A stretch of DNA of 64,000 nucleotides. It comes from Stappia sediminis (lineage in GTDB: Bacteria > Pseudomonadota > Alphaproteobacteria > Rhizobiales > Stappiaceae). Position numbers and translations under genes: made by a program. Numbering within the stretch: the first letter of the stretch is position 1; each line of letters begins with the position of its first letter. This document shows positions 34,301-42,553 of the stretch, one piece after another. Where the stretch lies: positions 637,501-701,500 of the forward strand of contig NZ_WUMV01000003.1 of assembly GCF_009826895.1 (NCBI RefSeq). Reading direction: 5' to 3'. Under the pieces are notes generated by a model. It was not told where the DNA came from and made no database searches. It worked only from the letters and a program-made list of their open reading frames with translations.

Positions 34301-36535
34301 CTATTTATTCGCGTCTGATTTCGGCCTCCACCGGGCAAGCAGGCCCGCATTCGTGACGACCGACACGGACGAAAGCGCCATGGCCGCGCCCGCGACCGCC
34401 GGGGTCAGAAGCCCGAATGCCGCAAGCGGGATGCCGATGACGTTGTAGATGAACGCCCAGAAAAGATTCTGCCGGATCTTGGACACGGTCGCGCGTGAAA
34501 CGGCGATCGCATCGGCCACAAGGCCCGGACGCGACCGCATCAATGTGATTCCGGCGGTTTCCATCGCGACATCCGAGCCTTCGCCCATGGCGATGCCCAC
34601 GTCAGCGGCCGCAAGTGCAGGGGCATCGTTCACGCCGTCGCCGACCATGGCGACCGTCGATCCACCCATGCGCAAGGACGCGATCGCATCCGCCTTGCCT
34701 TCGGGCGGGACGCCGGCGGTGATTTTATCGATACCGATCCTGGACGCGACCGTTTGCGCGACCACTTGCGTGTCGCCGGTGAGCATGACCGGCGTCAGGT
34801 GAAGCGAGCGAAGGCGATCGAGAGCGTTCGGGGTTTCTTCGCGGATACGGTCTGCCATGGCGATCACCCCGACGACACGCCCGGCGACGGCGACCGTCGC
34901 GCAGGTCTTTCCTTCCGCTTCGAAACCCCGCGCGATCTGATCCGCCATGAAGCGGTCGATCCCCTGATCGTCCATCAGCCGCGCGTTGCCGATCACGACG
35001 CTTTGTTCGGCTATCGTGGCGATCAGGCCCCGGCCCGGCACGGATTTGAATGAAGAAGGCTGGGCAAGGGGAAGGCCCCGCTTTTCGGCTTCCGCGATCA
35101 TCGTCCTGGCCAGCGGATGTTCGCTCGGCAATTGCGCGCAAGCCGCGATCCTGATGAGGCGATCCTCATTGCGGTCGAAGGCGCGGATATCGGTGACGGC
35201 GGGTTTTCCTTCCGTCAGCGTGCCGGTCTTGTCGAAGACGATGGTGTCGATCTTGTGAGCCACCTCAAGCGCTTCGATATCGCGGATGAGGATGCCGGCG
35301 CGCGCCGCCGCGCCCGTTCCCGCGACGAGCGCTGTCGGCGTGGCGAGCCCGAGCGCACAAGGGCAGGCGATGACGAGCACGGCAACGGCTGCACCTACGG
35401 CCTCGTCCAACGCAAAGCCGAAAACGAGCCAGCCGGCGAAGGTGGCGAGCGCGATCGCGACGATTACCGGAACGAAGATGGCCGATACCCGGTCGACCAG
35501 GTGCTGCACCGGGGCCTTGCCCGTCTGCGCGGCTTCCACAAGACGGATGATGCGCGCAAGCTTGGTATTCTCATCGAGCGCGGTCGTGCGTACGTCAAGC
35601 GCTCCGGAGCCGTTGATCGTGCCGGCGATCACTTCAGCGCCCGGTTCCTTGGAGACGGGCAGGCTCTCGCCGGTAATGAGCGATTCGTCGAGTTCGCTTA
35701 CACCTTCCAGGATCTTTCCGTCGGCGGGAACGCGTTCTCCGGGCTTGACGAGGATGCGGTCGCCTTCGCGCAAGTCGTCGACGGATACGGTCTCGAGGCC
35801 GCTATCCGTGATGCGATGCGCCACATCGGGCCTCAGCGCCATCAGCGAGCGGATCGCCGATGTCGTCGTGCGCTTGGCGCGAAGCTCCAGAAGCTTGCCG
35901 AAAAGGATCAGCGTCAGGATGACGGCGGAAGCCTCGAAATAGAGGTGGCCGGCATGGGCGGGACCATTGGCGATAATCCGGTAGAGGCTGTAGCCGTAAG
36001 CCGCGCTCGTGCCGAGTGCCACCAGCACGTCCATATTCGCGCCGCCGCCGCGAAGCGCCTTGAAAGCGCCAGTATAAAAGCGGGAGCCCGCGAAAATCTG
36101 CACGGGCGTCGCGAGCGCAAGCTGCACGAGCGGCGGGATTGTGATGTGGATACCGAAGAGCATGGCCACCATCGGCGCTACCAGCGGCAATGCAAGAAGC
36201 GCCGAAAAGACAAGCAGCAGGAATGTGCGCCGCTCATAGGCGCTCGCGCGATCGTCGGCCTCTTCTGCGCCCGCGCGACGGGACTTCGCGCTGTCTTCGT
36301 GGATTTTCGCCTCGTAACCGGCCTTTTCTATCGCCTTTATGAGGGCATTGGTGTCCGTGCTTTCGGCAGCGCCGATCTCGGCGGTCTCAAGCGGCAGGTT
36401 CACCGAGGCATGGGTGACGCCCGGCACGCGCGAAAGCACCTTTTCCACGCGCGCGGAGCAGGCCGCACACGTCATGCCGAAAACGTCGAGGCGGACGGTC
36501 TTGAGGGCTTCGTCCGGCGTTACTGCCGCATCCAT
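34301..36535 (-). CDS. copA: Copper-exporting P1B-type ATPase
   Basis: Cu(I) P-type ATPase of 744 residues that pumps copper out of the cytoplasm. One N-terminal heavy-metal domain carries FGMTCAACSARVEKV near residue 20. The transmembrane metal site is CPC in VIACPCALGLATPTA, the phosphorylation loop is FDKTGTLTEGK, the HP dipeptide is in SEHPLA, and the ATP hinge GDGVNDAPAL is intact. I chose the ATG at 36535 because it sits just before the HMA domain and downstream of a CueR-type promoter; the longer open frame would run through that promoter. It is transcribed alone, 146 bases before the dehydratase gene. Confidence 0.95.
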   Translation of the reverse strand: MDAAVTPDEALKTVRLDVFGMTCAACSARVEKVLSRVPGVTHASVNLPLETAEIGAAESTDTNALIKAIEKAGYEAKIHEDSAKSRRAGAEEADDRASAYERRTFLLLVFSALLALPLVAPMVAMLFGIHITIPPLVQLALATPVQIFAGSRFYTGAFKALRGGGANMDVLVALGTSAAYGYSLYRIIANGPAHAGHLYFEASAVILTLILFGKLLELRAKRTTTSAIRSLMALRPDVAHRITDSGLETVSVDDLREGDRILVKPGERVPADGKILEGVSELDESLITGESLPVSKEPGAEVIAGTINGSGALDVRTTALDENTKLARIIRLVEAAQTGKAPVQHLVDRVSAIFVPVIVAIALATFAGWLVFGFALDEAVGAAVAVLVIACPCALGLATPTALVAGTGAAARAGILIRDIEALEVAHKIDTIVFDKTGTLTEGKPAVTDIRAFDRNEDRLIRIAACAQLPSEHPLARTMIAEAEKRGLPLAQPSSFKSVPGRGLIATIAEQSVVIGNARLMDDQGIDRFMADQIARGFEAEGKTCATVAVAGRVVGVIAMADRIREETPNALDRLRSLHLTPVMLTGDTQVVAQTVASRIGIDKITAGVPPEGKADAIASLRMGGSTVAMVGDGVNDAPALAAADVGIAMGEGSDVAMETAGITLMRSRPGLVADAIAVSRATVSKIRQNLFWAFIYNVIGIPLAAFGLLTPAVAGAAMALSSVSVVTNAGLLARWRPKSDANK

Positions 36536-36566
36536 TGTGAAATCTCCAACAACACCATTTCGGTGC

Positions 36567-36597
36567 TTGGTAGGTCTTCCAGTCACTGGAAGGTCAA
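36567..36597 (-). promoter_or_regulatory. CueR/MerR-type copper promoter of copA
   Basis: On the minus strand TTGACC (-35, 36592-36597) and TACCAA (-10, 36567-36572) are 19 bases apart, the overlong spacer typical of MerR-family targets. The spacer holds a perfect palindrome CTTCCAGT-G-ACTGGAAG (36576-36592), matching the CueR operator pattern. It lies 32 bases upstream of the copA start. No cueR gene is present in this window. Confidence 0.88.
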
Positions 36598-36672
36598 GGC
36601 TGATCGAAGATCGTTTAGCGCCGGCTTGAAGCAAAAGCGAGGCGAACTTCGAGCGAAGAGCGCGAAAGCCCG

Positions 36673-37848
36673 TCAATTGCGCGGGCGCTCGCCGGTATAG
36701 ATGGCACGGGGGCGTATCTGGTCCGGCCGCTGGTATTGTTCAAGCGCATGGGCGATCCAGCCGACGAGGCGCCCTGCGCAGAAGATCGAAACACCGGCAT
36801 GGTCGGGAAGTGAAAGAATGCGCTGGATAACCGCGAAGGCGAAATCGATATTCGGGCCGTGGCCGAAAAGCGCATCGGCCGTTTCCAGAACCTGCGGCAG
36901 GAGACGCGCCAGCGGGTGGTCGATATCGGCTTCCCCGATCATGTCGATCAGGCAGGCGGCGCGGGGGTCCTTCAGCGGATAGATCCGGTTGCCGAAACCC
37001 GGCAGCGCCTCGCCGCGTATGAGGCGTTCCTGCATCGCAGGCTCAATGTCGGATGCGGACTGGATCGCATCGAGCCAGCCCCCCACTCGCTCGGACGCGG
37101 AACCGTGACGCGGCCCGGAAAAAGCGCCAAGACCGGCTATGAGAGCCGCATGCAGCGGAGCGCGCGTGGAGGCCGCACAGCGGACCGCAAATGCGCTGGT
37201 GTTGAATTCATGGTCCGCGGACAGAACGAGGGCCGCGCGAAGAAGGTCGATGGATGCGCTGCGCCGGATGCCCCACGCGTCCGCGATCTGCAGATGCGCC
37301 GGCGCCGAGGCCAGCGCGCCGCCAGTGAGAGCGGCAACGCCGCAGCGCAGCAGCGCGGCCCCCTTGGCGGTCAGCAGGCGGTGCGAGAGCGTATAGGCGG
37401 CGCGATCCACCGACGGCCAAGCGGCGAAGGCGATCATTACGCGTTCTATCGGACGAAGATCCGGCAAAGGCAGTTCGGACGCGGCCGGCGGCGGGTTTAC
37501 GAAGGGATCGTCCGTGCAACCCCAAAGCAGTGTGGCGACGGATTCAAGGCTGGAAGAGCGGGCAAGCTGCACCGCCGGCTGGCCGCGATAAATCGGGCCG
37601 TCATCGGCGATCAGCGTAAGCTGCGTTTCAAGGGTCGGGCCGGGCATGACGGGTTTTTCAGCCGCGGTATCGCCGGTGTCGCGCCTGTCGCGCAGCGCCC
37701 TGACGTCCTCCGCGTGATAGCGGCGCTGCCGGCCGGGGCCGGGGATGGAACGTATGAGGCCGCGGCTGACGTAGGCATAAAGTGTGGCCGGGCGAACGCC
37801 GAGTTCGGTCGCGGCCTCGCGGGCGGAAAGGTAGATCGGTGACGACAT
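36673..37848 (-). CDS. Citrate-synthase-like protein fused to an N-terminal helix-turn-helix
   Basis: Protein of 391 residues. Residues 1-60 form a MerR/excisionase-type helix-turn-helix (SAREAATELGVRPATLYAYV, then a GRQRRYHAEDV wing). The rest is a citrate-synthase fold. Conserved blocks are SADHEFNTSAFAVR with the first catalytic His, SGPRHGSA, PNIDFAFAV with the catalytic Asp, and CAGRLVGWIAHALEQ. The second catalytic His block, normally GFGHR, reads GFGNR, so Asn replaces His. It is divergent from a complete citrate synthase gene. It may be a metabolite-sensing regulator, a subunit of a hetero-oligomer, or an enzyme with altered chemistry; I cannot decide. Confidence 0.85.
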   Translation of the reverse strand: MSSPIYLSAREAATELGVRPATLYAYVSRGLIRSIPGPGRQRRYHAEDVRALRDRRDTGDTAAEKPVMPGPTLETQLTLIADDGPIYRGQPAVQLARSSSLESVATLLWGCTDDPFVNPPPAASELPLPDLRPIERVMIAFAAWPSVDRAAYTLSHRLLTAKGAALLRCGVAALTGGALASAPAHLQIADAWGIRRSASIDLLRAALVLSADHEFNTSAFAVRCAASTRAPLHAALIAGLGAFSGPRHGSASERVGGWLDAIQSASDIEPAMQERLIRGEALPGFGNRIYPLKDPRAACLIDMIGEADIDHPLARLLPQVLETADALFGHGPNIDFAFAVIQRILSLPDHAGVSIFCAGRLVGWIAHALEQYQRPDQIRPRAIYTGERPRN

Positions 37849-37850
37849 GC

Positions 37851-37883
37851 ATTGATTGTATTTATCAATATTGACGATATCAA
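37851..37883. promoter_or_regulatory. Paired inverted repeats between the divergent citrate synthase genes
   Basis: ATTGAT-N7-ATCAAT (37851-37869) and TTGA-N5-TCAA (37871-37883) lie in the 83-base gap between two divergent starts. They are AT-rich in a GC-rich region and share TTGAT/ATCAA half-sites. They are candidate operators for the HTH-fused citrate synthase. Confidence 0.5.
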
Positions 37884-37931
37884 CACTCTTCCCGATTTTT
37901 CCGCAATGAAACGAAACGGGAAGGGAAAGCC

Positions 37932-39038
37932 ATGACCGAAGTTTTCAAATCCGGCGGGAACGAACTGCCCCTCTATGCCCCGGGACTTGAAGGGATCATC
38001 GCCGCCGAGACGGTACTGAGCGACGTCGATGGCGAAGGGGGGAGGCTGACGTTGCGCGGCAGGCCGATCGAGGAGATCGCAGGTCATATGACTTTCGAAG
38101 AAGCGGCCGCCCTACTGTGGCAAGGCTTCGTGCCTGATGAATATCTCATACGGCTTCCCGAACTTTTCTCGCAAGCAAGACAGGCGGCGACGCAGGCCGT
38201 TGCGACGATGCAATCGTCTCCGGCAGGACTATCCGCCTATGAACTGATGCGGCTTGGCCTCGAAGCCTTGCCGCTAGACTGCGGTTGCGACGAAGCGGTG
38301 ACGATCTCCGGCGCATTGCCTTACCTTTTCGCCGCGGCGAGCGCTATTGCGGCGGGCAGGCAGGTTTCCGCTCCCGATCCTACGCTTTCTTCGGCTGAAG
38401 ACATGCTCCGCCTCCTTACGGGTAAAATACCGTCTGCGGACAAGGTCGCCGCGGCTGACCGCTATCTGGTGACGATCCTTGACCACGGCCTCAATGCGTC
38501 GACCTTCACGGCGAGGGTCATTGCTTCCACAGGATCAGACATGAGGTCGAGCGTTATCGGCGCTTTCGGGGCGTTGAAAGGTCCGCTGCACGGCGGTGCC
38601 CCTGGTCCGGTGCTTGATATGCTGGACGCGATCGGCGAGCCGGAAAACGTCGATCGCTGGATTGCCGGGGAACTGGCTGCAGGACGCCGGCTGATGGGCT
38701 TCGGCCACCGAATCTACAGGGCACGGGATCCGCGTGCGGATGTGCTGCGGGAGGGCCTTGCCCCGTTGCGCGGCACCTCGGAAAACCTGCGAAAAGCGGA
38801 AAAAATAGAAGCGGCGGCGCTGGCCGCACTTGCCCGGCATCGCCCGGAAAGGAAACTCCAGACGAACGTCGAGTTCTATACGGCCGTCCTTCTCGATGCC
38901 GTGAGTATCGACCGGGAACTGTTCACGCCGCTTTTTGCGGTCGGGCGGACGGTCGGCTGGTGCGCGCATGTGCTGGAGCAGCGCGCAACCGGCAAGCTGA
39001 TCCGGCCGATGTCGCGCTACGTGCCAAAGGCCGCATGA
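37932..39038 (+). CDS. Citrate synthase/2-methylcitrate synthase family enzyme
   Basis: Citrate-synthase-fold enzyme of 368 residues. The three catalytic positions are intact: LDHGLNASTFTARV, MGFGHRIYRARDPRAD and QTNVEFYTAVLL (Glu in place of Asp, common in this branch), and AVGRTVGWCAHVLEQR is present. It is shorter than the main hexameric citrate synthase of Alphaproteobacteria (about 430), so it is a second, specialised paralogue: citrate, methylcitrate or another acyl-CoA plus oxo-acid condensation. GGGAAGGGAAA precedes the ATG. It is divergent from the HTH-fused paralogue. Confidence 0.88.
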   Translation: MTEVFKSGGNELPLYAPGLEGIIAAETVLSDVDGEGGRLTLRGRPIEEIAGHMTFEEAAALLWQGFVPDEYLIRLPELFSQARQAATQAVATMQSSPAGLSAYELMRLGLEALPLDCGCDEAVTISGALPYLFAAASAIAAGRQVSAPDPTLSSAEDMLRLLTGKIPSADKVAAADRYLVTILDHGLNASTFTARVIASTGSDMRSSVIGAFGALKGPLHGGAPGPVLDMLDAIGEPENVDRWIAGELAAGRRLMGFGHRIYRARDPRADVLREGLAPLRGTSENLRKAEKIEAAALAALARHRPERKLQTNVEFYTAVLLDAVSIDRELFTPLFAVGRTVGWCAHVLEQRATGKLIRPMSRYVPKAA

Positions 39039-39046
39039 AACGAAAA

Positions 39047-39073
39047 TGCCGGCGTCAGAGGCTGACGCCGGCA
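39047..39073. terminator. Bidirectional terminator
   Basis: TGCCGGCGTCAG, loop AGG, CTGACGCCGGCA: a perfect 12-bp stem preceded by AAAA. It separates the convergent citrate synthase and TRAP dctM genes. T-rich sequence (TTGTTATTTTATC) follows on the plus strand. Confidence 0.85.
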
Positions 39074-39099
39074 GTCTGGTGATTGTAATTATTGTTATT

Positions 39100-40503
39100 T
39101 TATCGGTTCGTGATGATTTCCGGACCCATCAAGGCGTAAGGCAGCGATGTGGACAGGAACGGCAGATAGGTCACGAGTATCAGGAACAGGAACAGGATCG
39201 CGACGAAGGGAAGTGCCGCCTTCACGACCTGAACCAGGCTCATGCCCGTGATGCCGGAAGTCACGAAGAGGTTCAGCCCGATCGGCGGCGTTATCATGCC
39301 GATTTCCATGTTGACGACCATGACGATGCCGAGGTGGACCGGATCGACGCCAAGCTCGATGGCGATCGGGAAGACGACCGGGGCGACGATGAGGAGAAGC
39401 CCCGACGGCTCCATGAACTGCCCGCCGAGCAGGAGCAGCAGGTTGACCGCGATGAGGAAGGTGAACCAGTTGAAGCCGGCCCCGACCATCCAGTCCGTGA
39501 TGGCCTGCGGAATGCGTTCCGATGTCAGCACATGGGCGAAAAGCAGCGCGTTGACGATGATGAACATCAGCATGATCGTCGTCTTGGAGCTTTCGACCAG
39601 CACCTTCTTCGTGTCGGCGTGGAAGCAGCCGGGCAGGAACTTCCACGCGATCAGGGCGAGATTGCGGACAAGGCTCTGGCCGAAACCTTCGCCCGGTTGA
39701 CGCCATGGCACGCCCTTGAGCGGCCCCATGTCGCGATAAATGAAGATTGCGATGAAGAAGGCGTAAACGGCTGCAACGGCGGCGGCCTCCGTCGGCGTGA
39801 AGACGCCGCCGTAGATGCCGCCGAGAATGATGATGATGAGGAACAGCCCCCAGCCTGCCTCGCGCGCCGCAGTGGCGATTTCGGAGGCACCGGCGAAAGG
39901 CTGCTTGGGCATGTTGCGCATGCGGGCGTTTATGTAGATCGCGACCATCAGCATAAGGCCCGCGACGATGCCCGGAATCACGCCTGCCAGGAACATGCGC
40001 CCGACCGACACGTCGGTCGCCGCCGAATAGACGACCATCACGATCGACGGCGGGATGAGGATGCCGAGCGTGCCGGCATTGGCGATGACGCCGGCGGCGA
40101 ACTCCTTCGTGTAGCCGACCTGGCGCATTCCGGCGATGGCGATCGTGCCGATGGCAACCACCGTCGCCGGCGATGAGCCGGAAAGGGCGGCGAAAAGCAT
40201 GCAGGAAAAAACGGCCGCGATGGCAAGGCCGCCGCGCAGGTGACCGACGGTCGAGATCGCGAAGCGGATGATGCGCCGCGCAACGCCGCCCGTCGACATG
40301 AAGGCGGACGCAAGGATGAAGAAGGGGATCGCGAGCAGAGTATAGTTCTGCGAGGCGGTGAAGAGTTGCAGCGCGACGGAGGACATGCTGTCCTGCGAGA
40401 AAAGCGCTATCGCCAGAATGCTCGACAGGCCAAGCGAAATGGCGATCGGGACGCCCAGGAACAAAAGCCCGAGCACGAGGATGAAAAGGACTGCGGCTTC
40501 CAT
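39100..40503 (-). CDS. dctM: TRAP transporter large permease
   Basis: Large membrane subunit of a tripartite ATP-independent periplasmic transporter, 467 residues with about 12 hydrophobic helices. Typical DctM blocks are FLGVPIAISLGLSSILAI, LLAIPFFILASAFMSTGG, FSCMLFAALSGSSPATVVAI and LGVDPVHLGIVMVVNMEIGM. It includes a longer central loop (about residues 240-300) than most DctM proteins. It follows dctQ by eight bases. It imports the ligand delivered by DctP using a sodium or proton gradient. Confidence 0.92.
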   Translation of the reverse strand: MEAAVLFILVLGLLFLGVPIAISLGLSSILAIALFSQDSMSSVALQLFTASQNYTLLAIPFFILASAFMSTGGVARRIIRFAISTVGHLRGGLAIAAVFSCMLFAALSGSSPATVVAIGTIAIAGMRQVGYTKEFAAGVIANAGTLGILIPPSIVMVVYSAATDVSVGRMFLAGVIPGIVAGLMLMVAIYINARMRNMPKQPFAGASEIATAAREAGWGLFLIIIILGGIYGGVFTPTEAAAVAAVYAFFIAIFIYRDMGPLKGVPWRQPGEGFGQSLVRNLALIAWKFLPGCFHADTKKVLVESSKTTIMLMFIIVNALLFAHVLTSERIPQAITDWMVGAGFNWFTFLIAVNLLLLLGGQFMEPSGLLLIVAPVVFPIAIELGVDPVHLGIVMVVNMEIGMITPPIGLNLFVTSGITGMSLVQVVKAALPFVAILFLFLILVTYLPFLSTSLPYALMGPEIITNR

Positions 40504-40511
40504 GGGTCTTC

Positions 40512-41147
40512 TCAGTCCTTCAATTCGTCTTTGTGTTCTGCGACGAGCTCTTCGGCCTCATGCGCGGCGATCATCGTCTCCCGCTCGCCCTTGATGATGG
40601 CGATCATCGCCTGCAGGCAGCGGAAGCCGAAAAGCGCAAGGCCGATCGGCAGCATGATGTAGGCGATCCAGCGCTGAACGCGATCCTGCGTGCCGAAGAT
40701 TTCCTGGATGAGCTCGGGATAGCGCAAGTCATCGAGGCCGAAGCCGCGCTGAAACATGAAGTGCCAGTAGCCGAGCGCGCCGGTCTGGCGAAAGCTCGTA
40801 TTGACATCGATGCCAAGCCAGCTGAGCCATCCGGCGTAGAGCAGGATGAGAGCGTACAGTACGCCGCAGAATGCGCCGAAAACGGCAACGACGCGGAATG
40901 CCTTTTGCGGCAGGAGGCGGATGAAGGCATCGACACCGAGATGCGAACCGATCTTCACGCCGTAGCTCATGCCGAAAAGGATCAGCCAGGCGAAGAGGAT
41001 GCGGGTAAGTTCCAGCGCGCCGCCCCAGCCCGTGTTGAAGCCGTATCGGGCCACCACCTGAGTGAAGGAAATGATCGTCATCGCCGCCAGGAGGAGCGCC
41101 AGGAACGTCTCCTCGAAGCGGGTGACCCAGTTGTCCACCCTTTGCAT
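40512..41147 (-). CDS. dctQ: TRAP transporter small permease
   Basis: Small membrane subunit of the TRAP transporter, 211 residues with four hydrophobic helices. The DctQ block is ALLLAAMTIISFTQVVARYG near the N-terminus, followed by ELTRILFAWLILFGMSYGVK. The region LDDLRYPELIQEIFGTQDRV is an extra loop before the last helix. I chose the ATG at 41147 rather than an upstream frame start because a G-rich ribosome site (GGGGGGAAACGC) precedes it. It lies between dctP and dctM. Confidence 0.88.
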   Translation of the reverse strand: MQRVDNWVTRFEETFLALLLAAMTIISFTQVVARYGFNTGWGGALELTRILFAWLILFGMSYGVKIGSHLGVDAFIRLLPQKAFRVVAVFGAFCGVLYALILLYAGWLSWLGIDVNTSFRQTGALGYWHFMFQRGFGLDDLRYPELIQEIFGTQDRVQRWIAYIMLPIGLALFGFRCLQAMIAIIKGERETMIAAHEAEELVAEHKDELKD

Positions 41148-41213
41148 GCGTTTCCCCCCGTGCGGACCGAAAACCGGCATCCATTGCCAGTGAAGCGCAT
41201 CCGCGACGTTTGC

Positions 41214-41242
41214 GAAAGGCCCCGTCTCATACGGGGCCTTTC
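41214..41242 (-). promoter_or_regulatory. Hairpin between dctP and dctQ
   Basis: GAAAGGCCCCGT, loop CTCAT, ACGGGGCCTTTC: a perfect 12-bp stem in the 125-base dctP-dctQ gap. It probably protects or attenuates the transcript so that the binding protein is made in excess over the permeases. Confidence 0.7.
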
Positions 41243-41272
41243 TTGGTCAGTCGTCGTTCGGTTGGAAACCGC

Positions 41273-42274
41273 TCAGCTGTTGGAGCCGGCAGCGGCGTCG
41301 ATCAGATCCTTTCCGATGTCGCCTTCGAACTGGGTCCAGACCGGCTTCATCGCCTCAACCCATTTGGCACGCTGTTCGGGCGTGAGCTCGCGGACAACGG
41401 AACCGGCCTCGATGATCTTCTCGCGGTTGCCGGCTTCCTTCTTGGCCACCGCGTCGTTACCGGCCTTCGTCACCTCGTCGACGATGGTCAGGAACTGCGT
41501 GCGCGTCTCGTCATCAAGGCTGTCGAGCCATTCGGTCGAGGTCACGAGCAGATAGGCGAGCACCTGGTGGTTGGTCTCGGTGATGCCGTCCTGAACCTCG
41601 AAGAACTTCTGGGTGTAGATGTTCGACCAGGTGTTTTCCTGTCCGTCGACAACGCCGGTCTGCAGCGCGCCGTAGACTTCCTTGAAGGCGAGCTTCTGGG
41701 CGTTGCCGCCGATCGCCTCGATCATGGCGACCGCCACGTCGGAGGTCTGCACACGGAACTTGAGGCCGTTGGCGTCGGAAGGCTCGATCAACGGCTTGTT
41801 GGCCGAAAACTGCTTGAGGCCGGAAAGCCAGTAGCCGAGACCCTGGTAGCCGACATCCTGCATGACGTCCAAGAGGCCCTTGCCGGCGTCGGAATCGGTG
41901 AAGTTGCCGACGGCGTTCAGGTCCTGGAACAGGAACGGCAGATCGAAAAGACGATACTTGAGGGTGTAGGCCTCGAACTTCGAAAGGGACGGCGCAGCAA
42001 GCTGCACGTCGCCGAGAAGCAGGGCTTCCATCACCTTGTCGTCGTCGAACAGCTGAGAATTCGGGAAAACCTGCATGCAGGCCTTGCCATCCATCTCCTT
42101 GTTGACGCGCTCGGCGAGCATGGTTGCCGCATCGCCCTTCGGGTGGCCGGTCGCCGCCACGACGTGGCTGAACTTGATGACCATTTCGCCGTCGTCGCAG
42201 CCTTCGCTGGCAACGGCCGGAGCGGCAAAGGCAAACGAGACGGCCGCTGCTGCGGCCACGACGAACTTATTCAT
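41273..42274 (-). CDS. dctP: TRAP transporter periplasmic solute-binding protein
   Basis: DctP-family binding protein of 333 residues with a signal peptide (FVVAAAAAVSFAFAAPAVA, cleavage before SEG). Family blocks are VIKFSHVVAATGHPKGDAA, ANGLKFRVQTSDVAVAMIEA with the ligand-anchoring Arg, and VVDGQENTWSNIYTQKFFEV. I chose the ATG at 42274 because GGGAGGA is upstream and the signal peptide starts there. It heads dctP-dctQ-dctM and lies 117 bases downstream of a near-perfect sigma-54 promoter. C4-dicarboxylate is the likely ligand given DctB/DctD, but other carboxylates are possible. Confidence 0.92.
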   Translation of the reverse strand: MNKFVVAAAAAVSFAFAAPAVASEGCDDGEMVIKFSHVVAATGHPKGDAATMLAERVNKEMDGKACMQVFPNSQLFDDDKVMEALLLGDVQLAAPSLSKFEAYTLKYRLFDLPFLFQDLNAVGNFTDSDAGKGLLDVMQDVGYQGLGYWLSGLKQFSANKPLIEPSDANGLKFRVQTSDVAVAMIEAIGGNAQKLAFKEVYGALQTGVVDGQENTWSNIYTQKFFEVQDGITETNHQVLAYLLVTSTEWLDSLDDETRTQFLTIVDEVTKAGNDAVAKKEAGNREKIIEAGSVVRELTPEQRAKWVEAMKPVWTQFEGDIGKDLIDAAAGSNS

Positions 42275-42390
42275 GGATGTCCTCCCAGACATTTTCTGCA
42301 AGTTCGAAGCGCCCACGGTCCGCAAACAGGCCGGACGGTCGATGGGAGACGCTCCGAAGGGCTGAAGGAATTCAGCCGTGCCGAAACGTT

Positions 42391-42406
42391 AGCAACTGCC
42401 GTGCCA
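42391..42406 (-). promoter_or_regulatory. Sigma-54 (RpoN) promoter of the TRAP operon
   Basis: On the minus strand TGGCACGGCAGTTGCT has the GG(-24) and GC(-12) dinucleotides with correct spacing and matches the TGGCACG-N4-TTGCT consensus fully. It faces dctP 117 bases downstream. Activation requires an NtrC-family protein such as the DctD encoded at 24373. Confidence 0.88.
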
Positions 42407-42466
42407 GAATGCATCATGGCGAAAAATACGGCAAATCTGCCTTTTGCTGGCAGCATGGGAGGCGCT

Positions 42467-42490
42467 GCATGTGTCGAAATCGACACATGC
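42467..42490. promoter_or_regulatory. Palindromic enhancer (probable DctD site) upstream of the sigma-54 promoter
   Basis: GCATGTGTCGA-AA-TCGACACATGC: perfect 11-bp arms around two bases, with its centre about 80 bases upstream of the sigma-54 promoter. This is a normal distance for a sigma-54 activator site. The TGTG...GAAATC...CACA form resembles DctD sites as I remember them. Confidence 0.7.
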
Positions 42491-42553
42491 AGGCATTCCG
42501 ATGGGTGCTTGAGGTAACGTTTTGTAAAGCCGAAGCCCGCCGCCACCTTGCGG

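Noticed and set aside
35117-36700. A 527-codon open frame antisense to copA
   Set aside because: CopA is complete with all P-type ATPase motifs on the other strand; the plus frame also crosses the copper promoter.
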